A DNA stretch of 64,000 nucleotides, taken from Bradyrhizobium sp. 195. GTDB taxonomy: Bacteria; Pseudomonadota; Alphaproteobacteria; Rhizobiales; Xanthobacteraceae. Location of the stretch: positions 7,192,001-7,256,000 of the forward strand of contig NZ_CP082161.1 of the NCBI RefSeq assembly GCF_023101665.1, in the 5' to 3' direction. Shown in pieces: positions 19,711 through 28,613 of the stretch (positions are counted from its first letter, which is position 1; each line of letters begins with the position of its first letter). Below the pieces are notes generated by a model. It saw only the letters and a list, made by a program, of their open reading frames with translations. It was not told where the DNA came from and made no database searches. The position numbers were made by a program, and so were the translations under genes.

Positions 19711-20595
19711 ATGCCGAAGCTGAAGCTGCCCAATATCGACGATGTCGTCGCCATCGACATCCACACCCATGCCGAGGAGCCCTGCGGCTGCCATGCCGAC
19801 GACGGCTATGACGACTTCCAGGCGCAGATGGCGGAATACTTCAAGTCGCCGAACAAGCATCCGCCGACCGTGCCGGAGACTGCGGCCTATTACCGCTCCA
19901 AGAACATCGCCGCGGTGATCTTCCCGGTCGATGCCGAGCGCGAGACCGGCTTCCGCCGCTACAACAATTACGAGATGATCGAGGCCGCCTCCGACCATCT
20001 CGACGTCCTCATCCCCTTCGTCTCGATCGACCCGCACAAGGGCAAGCTGGGCGCACGCGAGGCGCGCAAGCTGATCGAGGAATACGGCGTGCGCGGCTTC
20101 AAATTCCACCCGACCATGCAGGGCTTCTACGCCAACGACCGCATGGCCTATCCGCTCTATGAAGAGATCAACAATGGCGGCGCGGTCGCGCTATTCCATA
20201 CCGGACAGACCGGCGTCGGCTCGGGCATGCCGGGCGGCATGGGGATGCGGCTGAAATATTCCAACCCGATGTACATGGACGATGTTGCGGCGGATTTCCC
20301 CGACCTCAAGATCATCCTCGCGCACCCTTCCTTCCCCTGGCAGGAGGAGGCGCTGTCGGTCGCGACCCACAAGCCGAACGTCTACATCGACCTCTCGGGC
20401 TGGTCGCCGAAGTACTTCCCGCCGATCCTGGTGCGCTACATCAACTCGATTCTCCAGGACAAGATGCTGTTCGGCTCGGACTGGCCGGTGATCACGCCGG
20501 ACCGCTGGCTGTCGGACTTCGCCAAGATCGACATCCGCGACGAGATCCGGCCGAAGGTGCTCAAGGCCAACGCGCGGAAGCTGCTGGGGATCTAA
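19711..20595 (+). CDS. Amidohydrolase-2 family metal-dependent hydrolase or decarboxylase
   Basis: The 294-residue TIM-barrel protein shows the amidohydrolase-2 (ACMSD-like) metal ligands: DIHTH (His18, His20), His163 in LFHTGQ, His205 in LAHPSFPW and Asp257 in GSDWPV. Relatives decarboxylate or hydrolyse aromatic-ring cleavage acids. Substrate cannot be told from sequence. GGGAGG precedes the ATG at 19711. A promoter dyad lies upstream, and repeats follow its 3' end. Confidence 0.88.
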   Translation: MPKLKLPNIDDVVAIDIHTHAEEPCGCHADDGYDDFQAQMAEYFKSPNKHPPTVPETAAYYRSKNIAAVIFPVDAERETGFRRYNNYEMIEAASDHLDVLIPFVSIDPHKGKLGAREARKLIEEYGVRGFKFHPTMQGFYANDRMAYPLYEEINNGGAVALFHTGQTGVGSGMPGGMGMRLKYSNPMYMDDVAADFPDLKIILAHPSFPWQEEALSVATHKPNVYIDLSGWSPKYFPPILVRYINSILQDKMLFGSDWPVITPDRWLSDFAKIDIRDEIRPKVLKANARKLLGI

Positions 20596-20640
20596 AGCGC
20601 GATGGGCTTGGGTTGAATCAAGCGGCCAAGGGCTCGGTGC

Positions 20641-20758
20641 ACCTCTCCCGCCTGCGGGAGAGGTCGGCGCAACGCGCCGGGTGAGGGCTCTCTTCACTTG
20701 GGGGTTCTCGGTTGTGGAGATACCCTCTCCCCAACCCTCCCCCGCAAGCGGGGGAGGG
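20641..20758. repeat. Two GC-rich hairpins after the amidohydrolase gene
   Basis: ACCTCTCCCG-cctg-CGGGAGAGGT (20641-20664) is a perfect stem of ten pairs. CCCTCCCCCGC-aa-GCGGGGGAGGG (20735-20758) is a perfect stem of eleven. Both match widespread proteobacterial intergenic repeats. They lie between convergent genes and could serve as terminators. Confidence 0.7.
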
Positions 20759-20816
20759 AGCACATTTCAATTGGGGCGGCATTCGATCGAATGACCGAAG
20801 CCCTCACGCTCAAGAC

Positions 20817-21343
20817 TCAGACCTGCGCCAGGCCGCCGTCGACGAACACCTCGCCGCCGGTCATGAAGCTGCTGTCCGAGGACGCCAGGAACGCGGCCAC
20901 CGCACCCGTCTCGGAGGGGTCGCCCACGCGCCCGATGGGCGTCATGCTCCCAAGCGCATCAAACGCCTCCTCGCCGACGATCTCCAACGCCAGCTCGGTC
21001 TTGGTCGGTCCCGGCGACAGCACGTTGATGCGGATGCCGGTGCCGCGCAGGTCCAGCGCCCAGCTGCGCGCCAGATTGCGGATCGCGGCCTTGGTCGCGC
21101 TGTAGATACTGAACTGCGGCGTCCCCATCACCCCGGTGCTCGAACCGGTCAGGATGATCGACGAGCCTGCTCTCATCAGCGGCAGGGCCTTCTGCACGGT
21201 GAAGACCAGCCCTTTCACGTTGACGTCGAAGATATGATCGTAAAGACGAATGCGCCTTCGTCGATGAACCGTTTCGCGGCCCCAAATCCGATGCCGGTTC
21301 CACCGCCGGTCACCACCGCCGTCTTGCCTTGTAGTCTGCTCAT
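20817..21343 (-). pseudogene. Short-chain dehydrogenase gene broken by an internal deletion
   Basis: The start (MSRLQGKTAVVTGGGTGIG, the Rossmann NAD(P) motif) is intact from ATG 21343. At about 21242 the frame jumps from EGAFVF directly to DHIFDVNVKGLVFTVQ in another frame, so about 65-70 codons that normally follow are missing. The rest is well preserved, including YSATKAA (Tyr/Lys catalytic pair), down to a normal C-terminus GGEVFVDGGLAQV. The deletion removes the NNAG region and shifts the frame, so no active enzyme is expected. It diverges from an HxlR regulator gene that probably controlled it. Confidence 0.85.
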
Positions 21344-21399
21344 GATGTGCTCCTTCACTGAGGTTGCACTGAGCTGGCGGCGTACCCACCTATCGACAA

Positions 21400-21421
21400 G
21401 TATGCACCTTTTGGTAAGTAC
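21400..21421. promoter_or_regulatory. Candidate HxlR operator
   Basis: GTA-TGC-ACC-TTTT-GGT-AAG-TAC is a clean dyad (GTAnnnACC-N4-GGTnnnTAC). It lies between the broken SDR gene and the divergent HxlR gene and ends only six bases before the regulator's ATG. This suggests autoregulation, perhaps of a nearly leaderless mRNA. Confidence 0.6.
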
Positions 21422-21427
21422 CCAAAA

Positions 21428-21862
21428 ATGTCAGACCCAGCCTTTCCGCCGACGCCGTCGCCGCCAAACGTCCAGAGTTGCACGCAAAATTTGCCCGGCT
21501 TCACATGCGGCCTGGATGCGACCTTGCGGGTCATCGCCGGCAAGTGGAAGCCGCTGATCCTGTACTTCCTCGCCCAGGACGGCCCGACCCGCTACGGCGA
21601 ACTCCGGCGCGCCGTGCGCGACGTCAGCGACAAGATGCTGATCCAGCAGCTCAAGGAATTGGAGGCCGACGGCCTCGTGAAGCGGACCGACTACAAGGAG
21701 GTGCCGCCGCGAGTGGACTACAGCCTCACTCCCTTAGGCCACAGCCTTGCCCAAGCGCTCGTGCCGCTCTGCGCGTGGGGCACGGAGCACATGACGGAAG
21801 TCAGCCGCGTGTTCGCCGAACGGGCGACCTGGACGCGGCGAGAGCGTTCGCCAACCGTTTAG
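21428..21862 (+). CDS. HxlR-family transcriptional regulator
   Basis: The 144-residue winged-helix protein shows the HxlR pattern: conserved Cys in FTCGLDATL, then RVIAGKWKPLILYFL, RYGELRRAV, ISDKML-like DVSDKMLIQQLKELEADGLV and YSLTPLGHSL. HxlR regulators often sense aldehydes, quinones or oxidants, some through that cysteine. No ribosome binding site precedes ATG 21428 because the operator dyad lies there. It diverges from the SDR pseudogene, so its target may be lost. Confidence 0.9.
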   Translation: MSDPAFPPTPSPPNVQSCTQNLPGFTCGLDATLRVIAGKWKPLILYFLAQDGPTRYGELRRAVRDVSDKMLIQQLKELEADGLVKRTDYKEVPPRVDYSLTPLGHSLAQALVPLCAWGTEHMTEVSRVFAERATWTRRERSPTV

Positions 21863-21958
21863 CTAGCGCTGCTCTTCGTCCGAGATCTGCTTCGCCCCTG
21901 ATTGCAGCGGGCCACTCGCCCTGAGTTCGGCTTGGGCCGATAAGCGACGTCAGAGTGC

Positions 21959-22948
21959 CTACTCGATCACCACATCGGCCCGCGTCAGCAGGGCCGGTGG
22001 CATATTGATGCCGAGTGTTTTGGCAGTCTGGAGGTTTATTACAAGTTCGTACTTGGTCGGCCGTTCGACCGGCAGATCGCCAGGTTTCGTACCCTTGAGA
22101 ATCTTGTCGATGAGGGTCGCAGACCGGCGAAACTGATCTGGCAAGTCAGTTCCGTAGCTCAAGAGGAAGCCCGCTTCTGCGTATTCTCTCACCGCAGAGA
22201 TTGCAGGCAGCCCATGTCTGACGGCCATGACGCCAATCAGGCCGCGATGGTTGAACAGCACTCCATCGCTCAGCACGACGAGCACCTGCGCGCGTTCACT
22301 CACCATTGTCGCGAACGCTTGTTCAAGTATGTCCGAGCCGCGCGCCTCGGCCGGAACAAGCGTCAACCCCAGCGCTTTGGCAGCTTCCCGCAGCGACGCC
22401 AGCCGGTCCTGATTGGGCGCAAAGTCCGGATTCCATAGAATACCCACACGCGAGAGGTTCGGCAGAGTGTCCTTCAGAAATTCGAGCCGCTTGCCGTTGA
22501 TCTCATCGCCGGGCTCAGAGCTAAACCCAGTGATATTGCCACCCGGGCGCGCCAGACTGGCGACGAGTCCCGCACTGACCGGCTCGGCACTGTTGGCCAT
22601 CACGATCGGGATCGTCCGGGTCGCCTTCATGGCCGCAACCGTGGTCGCATTGGTTCCGGAAACGATAACGTCCACGCCGAGCCCCACCACCTCTGCGGCA
22701 AGCGCCGCCAGCCGCCCTATGTCTCCGTCGGCAAAGCGGTACTCGATGACGACATTCTCGCCGACGCGATAGCCAAGGCTCCGCAGGCCGACTTCGAAGG
22801 CTCTAACATTACGGAGTGTTTGCTCCCGCGACGCGCTCGCGAGATAACCTACCCTGTAGACCCATTTTGCTGGTTGCTGCGCACGCGCGCCGAGCGGCCA
22901 GGTTGCTGCCGCGCCGCCGATCAGCCCCATGAACTCGCGTCGTCTCAT
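21959..22948 (-). CDS. ABC-type substrate-binding protein (COG2984-like)
   Basis: The 329-residue product has a Tat-like signal (RRREFMGLIGGAAATWPLGARA). A two-lobed periplasmic binding fold follows, with the family phrases VGYLA, FEVGLRSLGYRVGENVVIEYRFADG, RTIPIVMANSAEPV and LVASLARPGGNITG. Such orphan binding proteins are common in bradyrhizobia, with unknown ligands. ATG 22948 directly precedes the twin-arginine region. No permease or ATPase gene is adjacent. Confidence 0.85.
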   Translation of the reverse strand: MRRREFMGLIGGAAATWPLGARAQQPAKWVYRVGYLASASREQTLRNVRAFEVGLRSLGYRVGENVVIEYRFADGDIGRLAALAAEVVGLGVDVIVSGTNATTVAAMKATRTIPIVMANSAEPVSAGLVASLARPGGNITGFSSEPGDEINGKRLEFLKDTLPNLSRVGILWNPDFAPNQDRLASLREAAKALGLTLVPAEARGSDILEQAFATMVSERAQVLVVLSDGVLFNHRGLIGVMAVRHGLPAISAVREYAEAGFLLSYGTDLPDQFRRSATLIDKILKGTKPGDLPVERPTKYELVINLQTAKTLGINMPPALLTRADVVIE

Positions 22949-23202
22949 TGAGCACCGCGGAGTAAACGCCGGTCGATGTCCAAAGCCTAGCACTTTGCGA
23001 TGAGACGGCCAGTGCGAATGGTGATTAATGGTATCCGAAACTGCGCTCAATGTCCGCTTCGTTCATCCGTGTCGGTTCGGCCACGTCACTCCCACGTCCG
23101 CTTCAGCAGCCTTGCCGTCAAGTCGGACCCCGGCTCGAAGTTTCGTTTGCCTGTTCTCTCCCGAGTTGGCCCCCCTTCGCAGAAACCAACAGCTGTTTAA
23201 CC

Positions 23203-23550
23203 TCGCTCGCTCGTCGTTACCGATTGGCCGTGATTTCCAATATCGACGATCGATTGCTCTCTCAAACGAGAGAACAATTTGCCGTGCAGTTTGACGTGTT
23301 GGTCACCTCGGAGCAGACTAAATCGTACAAGCCCAACCGCGCTATTTTTGACCGAGCCGTCGAGTTGATCGGCGAGCATCCCAGCAGGATCATCCATATA
23401 GCCGAGGGGCGCTGCGAAGCGACACCTGTGTGCGCGCTCGGGATGCAAAGCATCTGGGTCAATAGGTCTTCGCGATCAGACGATGGAAGCAACGCCCAAC
23501 CGGATGCCGTCGTTGCGAATTTGACCGAAATATGTGAAGCGATTTCGTAG
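23203..23550 (+). pseudogene. C-terminal fragment of a HAD-type haloacid dehalogenase
   Basis: Only the second half of a HAD-IA hydrolase is present: the ISN motif, the TSEQTKSYKPN lysine loop and a weak IHIAEG motif-IV region. The N-terminal DxDxT nucleophile half is missing; upstream sequence in this frame is unrelated. The ending (PDAVVANLTEI) is family-like. It differs from the intact haloacid dehalogenase gene downstream, so it is not simply a partial duplicate. Confidence 0.65.
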
Positions 23551-23679
23551 TCGGCCTTGGGTCACAGGCCGCTAATCACACTTGCAGTGGCGGACCTCCG
23601 CCGTACTTTGGTAAGCTGATGCTTATGCGCACTCCCCAAGCGGAGTTCTTGTGACCACACTTTCCTGGAAGGACAGCCG

Positions 23680-24417
23680 ATGAGCATCAAAGCGGTCGTC
23701 TTCGACGCCTATGGAACGCTCTACGACATCCAGTCGGTCGCAGAGGTCACCGAGGATGCGTTTCCGGGCTATGGCGAGATCATCACGCAGGTCTGGCGCA
23801 TCAAGCAGCTCGAATACAGCTGGATGCGCTCGCTGATGAGGCGCTACCAGGATTTTGCCGCGGTCACGCGCGACTCCCTCTCCTATACGCTGCGGGTGCT
23901 CGGGCTCGCCTATGAGAGCGAGGCGTTCGAGCTCGTGATCGAGAAATATCTGCACCTCGACCCCTATCCCGATGCGGCCGCCGCGCTTGCGGCCCTGAAG
24001 CCGCGCAAGCTCGCGATCCTCTCCAATGGCAGCCCGGACATGCTGAACGCGCTCGTGCGCAACTCCGGCTTCGACCACCTGCTCGATGCCACCATCAGCG
24101 TCGATGCCAAGAAGATCTTCAAGCCGAGCCCAGAGGCCTATGAGCTGATCGGCGAGGTGCTGGGTACGGCGCCGAACGAGGTCCTGTTCGTGTCCTCCAA
24201 TCCCTGGGACGTGGCGGGCGCGAAGTCGTTCGGGCTCAACGTCGCCTGGATCGAGCGGGTGACGCCGGAAGCGATGGCGCTGGCTTGCGTCGAGAACGAA
24301 CTCGTGGCACCGCTCACCATGTTCAGGGCGATCCGCACCCAGATGGACGAGCTCGGCTTTGCGCCGGACCACCGCGTCCGTTCGCTCTCCGAGTTGCCAG
24401 GGATCATCAAGAGATGA
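23680..24417 (+). CDS. L-2-haloacid dehalogenase (HAD type II)
   Basis: The 245-residue enzyme carries the full catalytic set of L-2-haloacid dehalogenases: Asp9 in VFDAYGTLYD, Arg40, Ser115-Asn116 in LSNGS, Lys148 in KPSPEAY, and Ser173/Asn174/Asp177 in VSSNPWD. It would hydrolyse (S)-2-haloacids to (R)-2-hydroxyacids in the cytoplasm. GGAAGGACAGCCG precedes ATG 23680. The last codons and stop lie in the first unit of a 22-bp tandem repeat. Confidence 0.9.
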   Translation: MSIKAVVFDAYGTLYDIQSVAEVTEDAFPGYGEIITQVWRIKQLEYSWMRSLMRRYQDFAAVTRDSLSYTLRVLGLAYESEAFELVIEKYLHLDPYPDAAAALAALKPRKLAILSNGSPDMLNALVRNSGFDHLLDATISVDAKKIFKPSPEAYELIGEVLGTAPNEVLFVSSNPWDVAGAKSFGLNVAWIERVTPEAMALACVENELVAPLTMFRAIRTQMDELGFAPDHRVRSLSELPGIIKR

Positions 24418-24462
24418 CCCAGGGATCATCAAGAGATGACCCAGGGATCATCAAGGGATGAC
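24397..24462 (+). repeat. Three tandem copies of a 22-bp unit at a gene's 3' end
   Basis: The unit CCAGGGATCATCAAGAGATGA plus one C is repeated at 24397, 24419 and 24441; the third copy has AGGGATGA instead of AGAGATGA. The first copy encodes the last residues (PGIIKR) and stop of the haloacid dehalogenase; the others lie beyond the stop. Confidence 0.9.
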
Positions 24463-24509
24463 CCAGCGATCGCTTAGCATCGCCGCAAGTCTGGAATGAG
24501 CTGACTGGA

Positions 24510-24977
24510 ATGAGCCTGGAATCCGTTCGTGCCTTCTTCGCCGAGAAAGCCCCCGACATCTCCGTCATCGAATCCCCGATCAGTTCGGCAACCGTGCCGC
24601 TGGCCGCCGAGGCCTATGGCGTCGAACCCGGAATGATTGCCAAGACGCTGTCCTTGCGCGTCGGCGAACGCGTGATCCTGATCGTGGCCGCCGGCACCTC
24701 CCGGATGGACAACAAGAAGGTCAAGGCGCAGTTCGGCGGCAAGCCGAAGATGCTGGGTCTGGAGGAGGTCGCCGAGATCACCGGCCACGAGGTCGGCGGT
24801 GTCTGCCCGTTCGGGCTGAAATCGCCGCTGCCGGTCTATTGCGACGTGTCGCTGAAGGCGTTCGACGTCGTGGTGCCGGCCGCGGGCTCGACCCACAGCG
24901 CGGTGCGGATCACGCCGGAACGGATGGCTGAGCTCACCGCCGCCGAATGGATCGATGTCTGCGAGGTCAGGCCGTAA
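24510..24977 (+). CDS. YbaK/EbsC-type aminoacyl-tRNA deacylase
   Basis: The 155-residue protein is a stand-alone YbaK/ProX domain. It has the invariant lysine in MIAKTLSLRV, the glycine region VAAGTSRMDNKKVK, and GGVCPFGLKSPLPVYCDVSL. Relatives hydrolyse mischarged tRNAs such as Ala- or Cys-tRNA(Pro). Which tRNA is edited cannot be read from the sequence. It follows the haloacid dehalogenase gene by 92 bp and could share its transcript. Confidence 0.88.
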   Translation: MSLESVRAFFAEKAPDISVIESPISSATVPLAAEAYGVEPGMIAKTLSLRVGERVILIVAAGTSRMDNKKVKAQFGGKPKMLGLEEVAEITGHEVGGVCPFGLKSPLPVYCDVSLKAFDVVVPAAGSTHSAVRITPERMAELTAAEWIDVCEVRP

Positions 24978-25133
24978 GCCTGATACAGCTCCAGCGGCCG
25001 GACATAAGAACCATAAGGGCAGCGTTTTGTTGCGCCGCTGTGACGGCAGGCGCCACAACCGGTCGTTGACCCCGGCGGCACAGGATTACGATGCCTGATG
25101 CATTTGCCGGTCAGGCACGCTAGCATAGCGACG

Positions 25134-25961
25134 ATGACCGACGACAAGGTGAAACGACGACTGACCACCGTGCTGTGCGCCGACGTGTACGGCTATTCTC
25201 GGCTCATGGAAGCAGACGAGACCGGAACGTTGGAGACGCTCCGCCGCTACCGCACGGCCATTGCGCGGTTGGTCGAGCGTCATGACGGCCGCATCGTGAA
25301 TACCTGGGGCGATGCCGTGATCGCCGAGTTCGCCAGCGTCGTCGAGGCCGTGCAGTGCGCGGTCGAGATTCAGCAGGAAATCTCCAACCAGGCTTCGGAC
25401 GCGTCCCAGGCAAGCCCAATGCAGTTTCGCATCGGCATCAACCTCGGCGACGTGATGGTGGACGGCTCCGACATCTATGGCGACGGGGTCAATATCGCAT
25501 CGCGCCTGCAAGAGCTTGCTGAGCCCGGCGGCGTCGTGATCTCGAGCTCCGTCTACGATCAGGTGCACAACAAATTATCCGTTGGCTTCGACTGCCTCGG
25601 CCAGCGCCCGATGAAGAACATTGCTCCCCTGACCAGCTATCGGTTGACCCTGGGTCAGGCCGCCGCGCCGGGGAGCTTCGCGATCGAGGACAGCACAAAT
25701 CCCTCGGAGAGGGCGCGTACTCCGCGAGTGAACGACAGGCGCGCGCCAGCTTCGGCGACGAATGTCGTCTCGGAGTGGCTCACAAAGCTGCCCCGCCCGG
25801 TCGCAGCGGCCCTCACAGTGTCGGCCTTTCTGATTGTGATCAATCTTTTCACCAGCCACAGGATCTGGTTCCATTGGCCGGTCGCAGCCATTCTCTTCGG
25901 TGTGGCCCTGCGAATGGTGCTCGGAAACCGCCCTGAATCGGACAGCAGGACAGAGCGCTGA
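25134..25961 (+). CDS. Class III adenylate/guanylate cyclase with C-terminal membrane anchor
   Basis: The 275-residue protein starts with a class III cyclase domain (about residues 5-165): metal-binding Asp17 in CADVYGYSRLME and Asp60 in TWGDAVIAEF, then INLGDVMVD, DIYGDGVNIASRL and EPGGVVISSSV. Two hydrophobic segments (about 205-225 and 232-252) anchor the C-terminus. It probably makes cAMP. ATG 25134 fits the family start; an in-frame ATG 36 bases upstream is an alternative. No sensor domain is seen. Confidence 0.88.
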   Translation: MTDDKVKRRLTTVLCADVYGYSRLMEADETGTLETLRRYRTAIARLVERHDGRIVNTWGDAVIAEFASVVEAVQCAVEIQQEISNQASDASQASPMQFRIGINLGDVMVDGSDIYGDGVNIASRLQELAEPGGVVISSSVYDQVHNKLSVGFDCLGQRPMKNIAPLTSYRLTLGQAAAPGSFAIEDSTNPSERARTPRVNDRRAPASATNVVSEWLTKLPRPVAAALTVSAFLIVINLFTSHRIWFHWPVAAILFGVALRMVLGNRPESDSRTER

Positions 25962-26030
25962 ACGAGCCGACACGACCGAACCTTCGCGCCTACGGCGGCG
26001 CGCAGTTCCGGATCATGCTCTCGTCAGAGC

Positions 26031-26381
26031 CTAATCGTCGTAGTCGTCATAGGGACGCGGTGGCGGCGGCGGCGGCAGCGCATTGTTATAGCGCGGCGGC
26101 GGTGCGACGCGATTGCGCGGAACCTGTTGCTGCGGCGGCATCTGGTTGTTGGATTGGAACACGGCGCGGCAGCCGCTTGAGAGCTGCGGCGTGTTCTGTT
26201 GCAAGCAAGCCGTAATGCGACTCACATCCGGAATCTGGTCGCTGCACAGGCGCCACACATCCGGTGTGCAGGCCATCTGCTGTTCCATGGTTCCGCGATA
26301 TTCCTGGGCGAATGCTGCGCCCTGCGCGACGATGCCGCCGATTGCGAGCGCCATACCCAGCGCAATCCGCTCTGTTCGCAT
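26031..26381 (-). CDS. Small exported Cys-rich, proline-tailed protein
   Basis: The 116-residue product has a signal peptide (MRTERIALGMALAIGGIVAQGAAFA). The domain (CTPDVWRLCSDQIPD...ACLQQ...SSGCRAVF) has spacing like the cysteine-rich repeat of Golgi/FGFR-binding proteins. It then has a Gln/Pro-rich tail ending PPPPRPYDDYDD. Four cysteines could form two disulfides in the periplasm. GAAGGA precedes ATG 26381. Function unknown. Confidence 0.75.
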   Translation of the reverse strand: MRTERIALGMALAIGGIVAQGAAFAQEYRGTMEQQMACTPDVWRLCSDQIPDVSRITACLQQNTPQLSSGCRAVFQSNNQMPPQQQVPRNRVAPPPRYNNALPPPPPPRPYDDYDD

Positions 26382-26477
26382 GTCCCGGTCCTTCTCGATT
26401 TCCTGCGAATTCTCATCAATCAATGAGGCGGCAGCCGGTTCTGGACCAACAAAAAAATGTGAAATCGGGACTGGAAC

Positions 26478-27464
26478 CTACTCCACCTTGCCGATCTTCT
26501 TCACCGCCGCGATCAGCCGCCTGCTGTCCACCGCGACGAATTCGGCGAAAGCCGGCGCGTCCTGATAGGCGACGAGACTGCCCGAGGTCTCAAAAGCCTT
26601 GAGCACGTCGGGGCTCGTCATCACCTGCGCCATCGCCTCGCGCAGGCGGGTCGCCACCGGCGCAGGAAGAGAGCTCTGTGCGAACAGCCCGGCCCAGATG
26701 TACATCTCGACATCCCTGTAGCCGAGCTCCTGGAAGGTCGGCACGTCAGGGAAGCTCGCGATGCGCTGTGCGCCGCAATTGCCGAGCACGCGCAACTTGC
26801 CGTCGTCGACCTGCGGCTTCAGCGTGCCAGGTGCGGCGGCGATCGCCTGCACGGTGCCACCGAGGATCGCGGTCAGCGCCGGACCTGCACCGCGGAACGG
26901 CACATGCAGCAGCTTGATGCCGGCACTGCTTGCGAACATCTCCATCGCCACATGCAGCGTGCCGTAGGGCCCCGACGAGCCATAGGTGATCTGACCCGGA
27001 CGCTTCTTCGCATCCTCGACGAAATCCTGCGCCGTTTTCCAAGGCGCGGAGGCCGGCACTGCCAATAGCGTGGGATCGGCGAGCACGCGCGCGATCGGCA
27101 TGAACTGCGAGACCTCGTAGGCGGCGGGACGGTCGAACAGACGGTCGGCCTCGGGGAGCACCGCGAGCGAGGACAGCGTCATCAGCAGCGTGTAGCCGTC
27201 GGGCTCGGCGCGTGCCGCCGCGGCATTGCCGACCGAGCCGCCGCCGCCTCCGGCCCTGTTGTCGACGATCACGGGCTTGCCGAGAATCCGCTCCAGCGCC
27301 ATGGCGACGGGCCGTGCCGCGAGGTCGGCCTGGCCTCCGGCCGGAAACGGCACGATCAGAGTGATGTTGCGCACGGGATAGGCTTGCGCGAAGGCCGGCT
27401 CTGGTGCTGCAACCCGCAACAACGGCAATGCCGCAGCGGCGCGCAAGAGATCGCGTCGATCCAT
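26478..27464 (-). CDS. Bug-family tripartite tricarboxylate transporter binding protein
   Basis: The 328-residue protein has a signal sequence (MDRRDLLRAAAALPLLRVAAPEPAFA) and the Bug/TctC fold: YPVRNITLIVPFPAGGQADLAAR, KPVIVDNRAGGGGGSVGN and PFRGAGPALTAILGG. Bug proteins bind carboxylates or amides for TctAB permeases, but most bradyrhizobial copies are orphans, as here. GGGAGGG lies before ATG 27464. Ligand unknown. Confidence 0.9.
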   Translation of the reverse strand: MDRRDLLRAAAALPLLRVAAPEPAFAQAYPVRNITLIVPFPAGGQADLAARPVAMALERILGKPVIVDNRAGGGGGSVGNAAAARAEPDGYTLLMTLSSLAVLPEADRLFDRPAAYEVSQFMPIARVLADPTLLAVPASAPWKTAQDFVEDAKKRPGQITYGSSGPYGTLHVAMEMFASSAGIKLLHVPFRGAGPALTAILGGTVQAIAAAPGTLKPQVDDGKLRVLGNCGAQRIASFPDVPTFQELGYRDVEMYIWAGLFAQSSLPAPVATRLREAMAQVMTSPDVLKAFETSGSLVAYQDAPAFAEFVAVDSRRLIAAVKKIGKVE

Positions 27465-27610
27465 GATGGTGCCCTCCCCCGATTTTTCTTATTTCGCTGC
27501 CAGCCTAGCGCGCCAGGCGGCAAGAACAAGACGTTTACGAAGCGTTAGCCATGTCCGGCTCCGCCAGGAACGCATGTCTGGACCCGCTGTTGCCCTCTCA
27601 GGGAGAGTGG

Positions 27611-27871
27611 ATGATGCGAAATCTGGCGACCATCGACGTTGCGCTGGACGAGATGCTGGTGAATCTCGCAGCGATCGTGTTGCGGCTTTCAAAGCCCGAA
27701 TTGACGCGGACGCCGGAAGCGCGGCGCGCATTGGCGCAATCGGTCCATCAATATGCAGTCTGTGCGAAGCGTTCGAACGACCCCCGCGTTCACGAATTGA
27801 AGTCGCAGCTGGAAGAAACGCTGAAGCCAAGCCTGCGCATCGTCGCGATCGACGGCGTGAAGGTGGCTTAG
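27611..27871 (+). CDS. Small protein of unknown function
   Basis: This 86-residue, probably helical cytoplasmic protein (MMRNLATIDVALDEML...) has no recognisable motif. A ribosome binding site GGGAGAG lies just before ATG 27611; an upstream in-frame start at 27551 lacks one. The REP/RAYT cluster begins nine bases after its stop. Confidence 0.6.
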   Translation: MMRNLATIDVALDEMLVNLAAIVLRLSKPELTRTPEARRALAQSVHQYAVCAKRSNDPRVHELKSQLEETLKPSLRIVAIDGVKVA

Positions 27872-27978
27872 TCCAAGATGGTGGGCACGCTGCGCTTTGC
27901 CCACCCTACGATAGCTTGCGCAAATGATCGGTGCCGTAGGGTGGGCAAAGGCGCGCTCTTCGCGCGCCGTGCCCACGG

Positions 27979-28101
27979 TCACTCGCCGAAGTGCCCCGCG
28001 ATGTCCCGCATATCCGCCCAATCCAATGGAAGAGTGCCCTGCTACATAGAGCGATAAACCGGAAGGAGAGCATCCTGCTGCGTGCGCCGATATCGAGGCA
28101 C
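27979..28101 (-). pseudogene. Miniature RAYT derivative, unit 1 (stop inside)
   Basis: Read from GTG 28101, the frame gives VPRYRRTQQD..., matching the RAYT N-terminus, then jumps to QGTLPLDWADMRDIAGHFGE, matching its C-terminus. A TAG stop at codon 20 breaks it. The HUH and tyrosine regions are absent. It appears identical to the unit at 28491-28613. Confidence 0.8.
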
Positions 28102-28231
28102 TTGTAATCTTCTCAGGCAAAGACGTGGGCACGCTTCGCTTTGTCCACCCTACAAGAGTCTTTCCGGAGCATCGACGGGCGAGATCTCGTAGGGTGGGCA
28201 AAGGCGCGCTCTTCGCGCGCCGTGCCCACGG

Positions 28232-28360
28232 TCACTCTCCGAATTTCCCCGCGATGTCCCGCATATCCCCTCCCCAGTCGAGGGGAAGGCTGCCCTGCTC
28301 CATAGAGCGATAGACCGTAAGGAAAAACATCCTGCCTTGCGTGCGCCGATATCGAGGCAC
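28232..28360 (-). pseudogene. Miniature RAYT derivative, unit 2 (open 42-codon frame)
   Basis: From GTG 28360 an uninterrupted 42-residue frame joins residues 1-16 of the RAYT (VPRYRRTQGRMFFLTV) to residues 148-173 (YRSMEQGSLPLDWGG...FGE) with the frame kept. About 131 internal codons, including the catalytic HLH and tyrosine motifs, are gone. It is flanked by REP pairs and cannot be an active transposase; whether the peptide is made is unknown. Confidence 0.8.
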
Positions 28361-28490
28361 TTGTAATCTTCTCAGGCAAAGACGTGGGCACGCTTCACTT
28401 TGTCCACCCTACAAGAGTCTTTCCGGAGCATCGACGGGCGAGATCTCGTAGGGTGGGCAAAGGCGCGCTCTTCGCGCGCCGTGCCCACGG

Positions 28491-28613
28491 TCACTCGCCG
28501 AAGTGCCCCGCGATGTCCCGCATATCCGCCCAATCCAATGGAAGAGTGCCCTGCTACATAGAGCGATAAACCGGAAGGAGAGCATCCTGCTGCGTGCGCC
28601 GATATCGAGGCAC
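28491..28613 (-). pseudogene. Miniature RAYT derivative, unit 3 (copy of unit 1)
   Basis: It lies exactly 512 bp from unit 1 with no difference seen by eye, including the same TAG at codon 20. This implies recent duplication of a two-unit block. Confidence 0.8.

Noticed and set aside
27689..28201. A 170-codon minus-strand frame through the first miniature unit
   Set aside because: It is a chimera of REP sequence and antisense of the small gene before it; nearly the same product appears at 28372-28713 because of the repeat.
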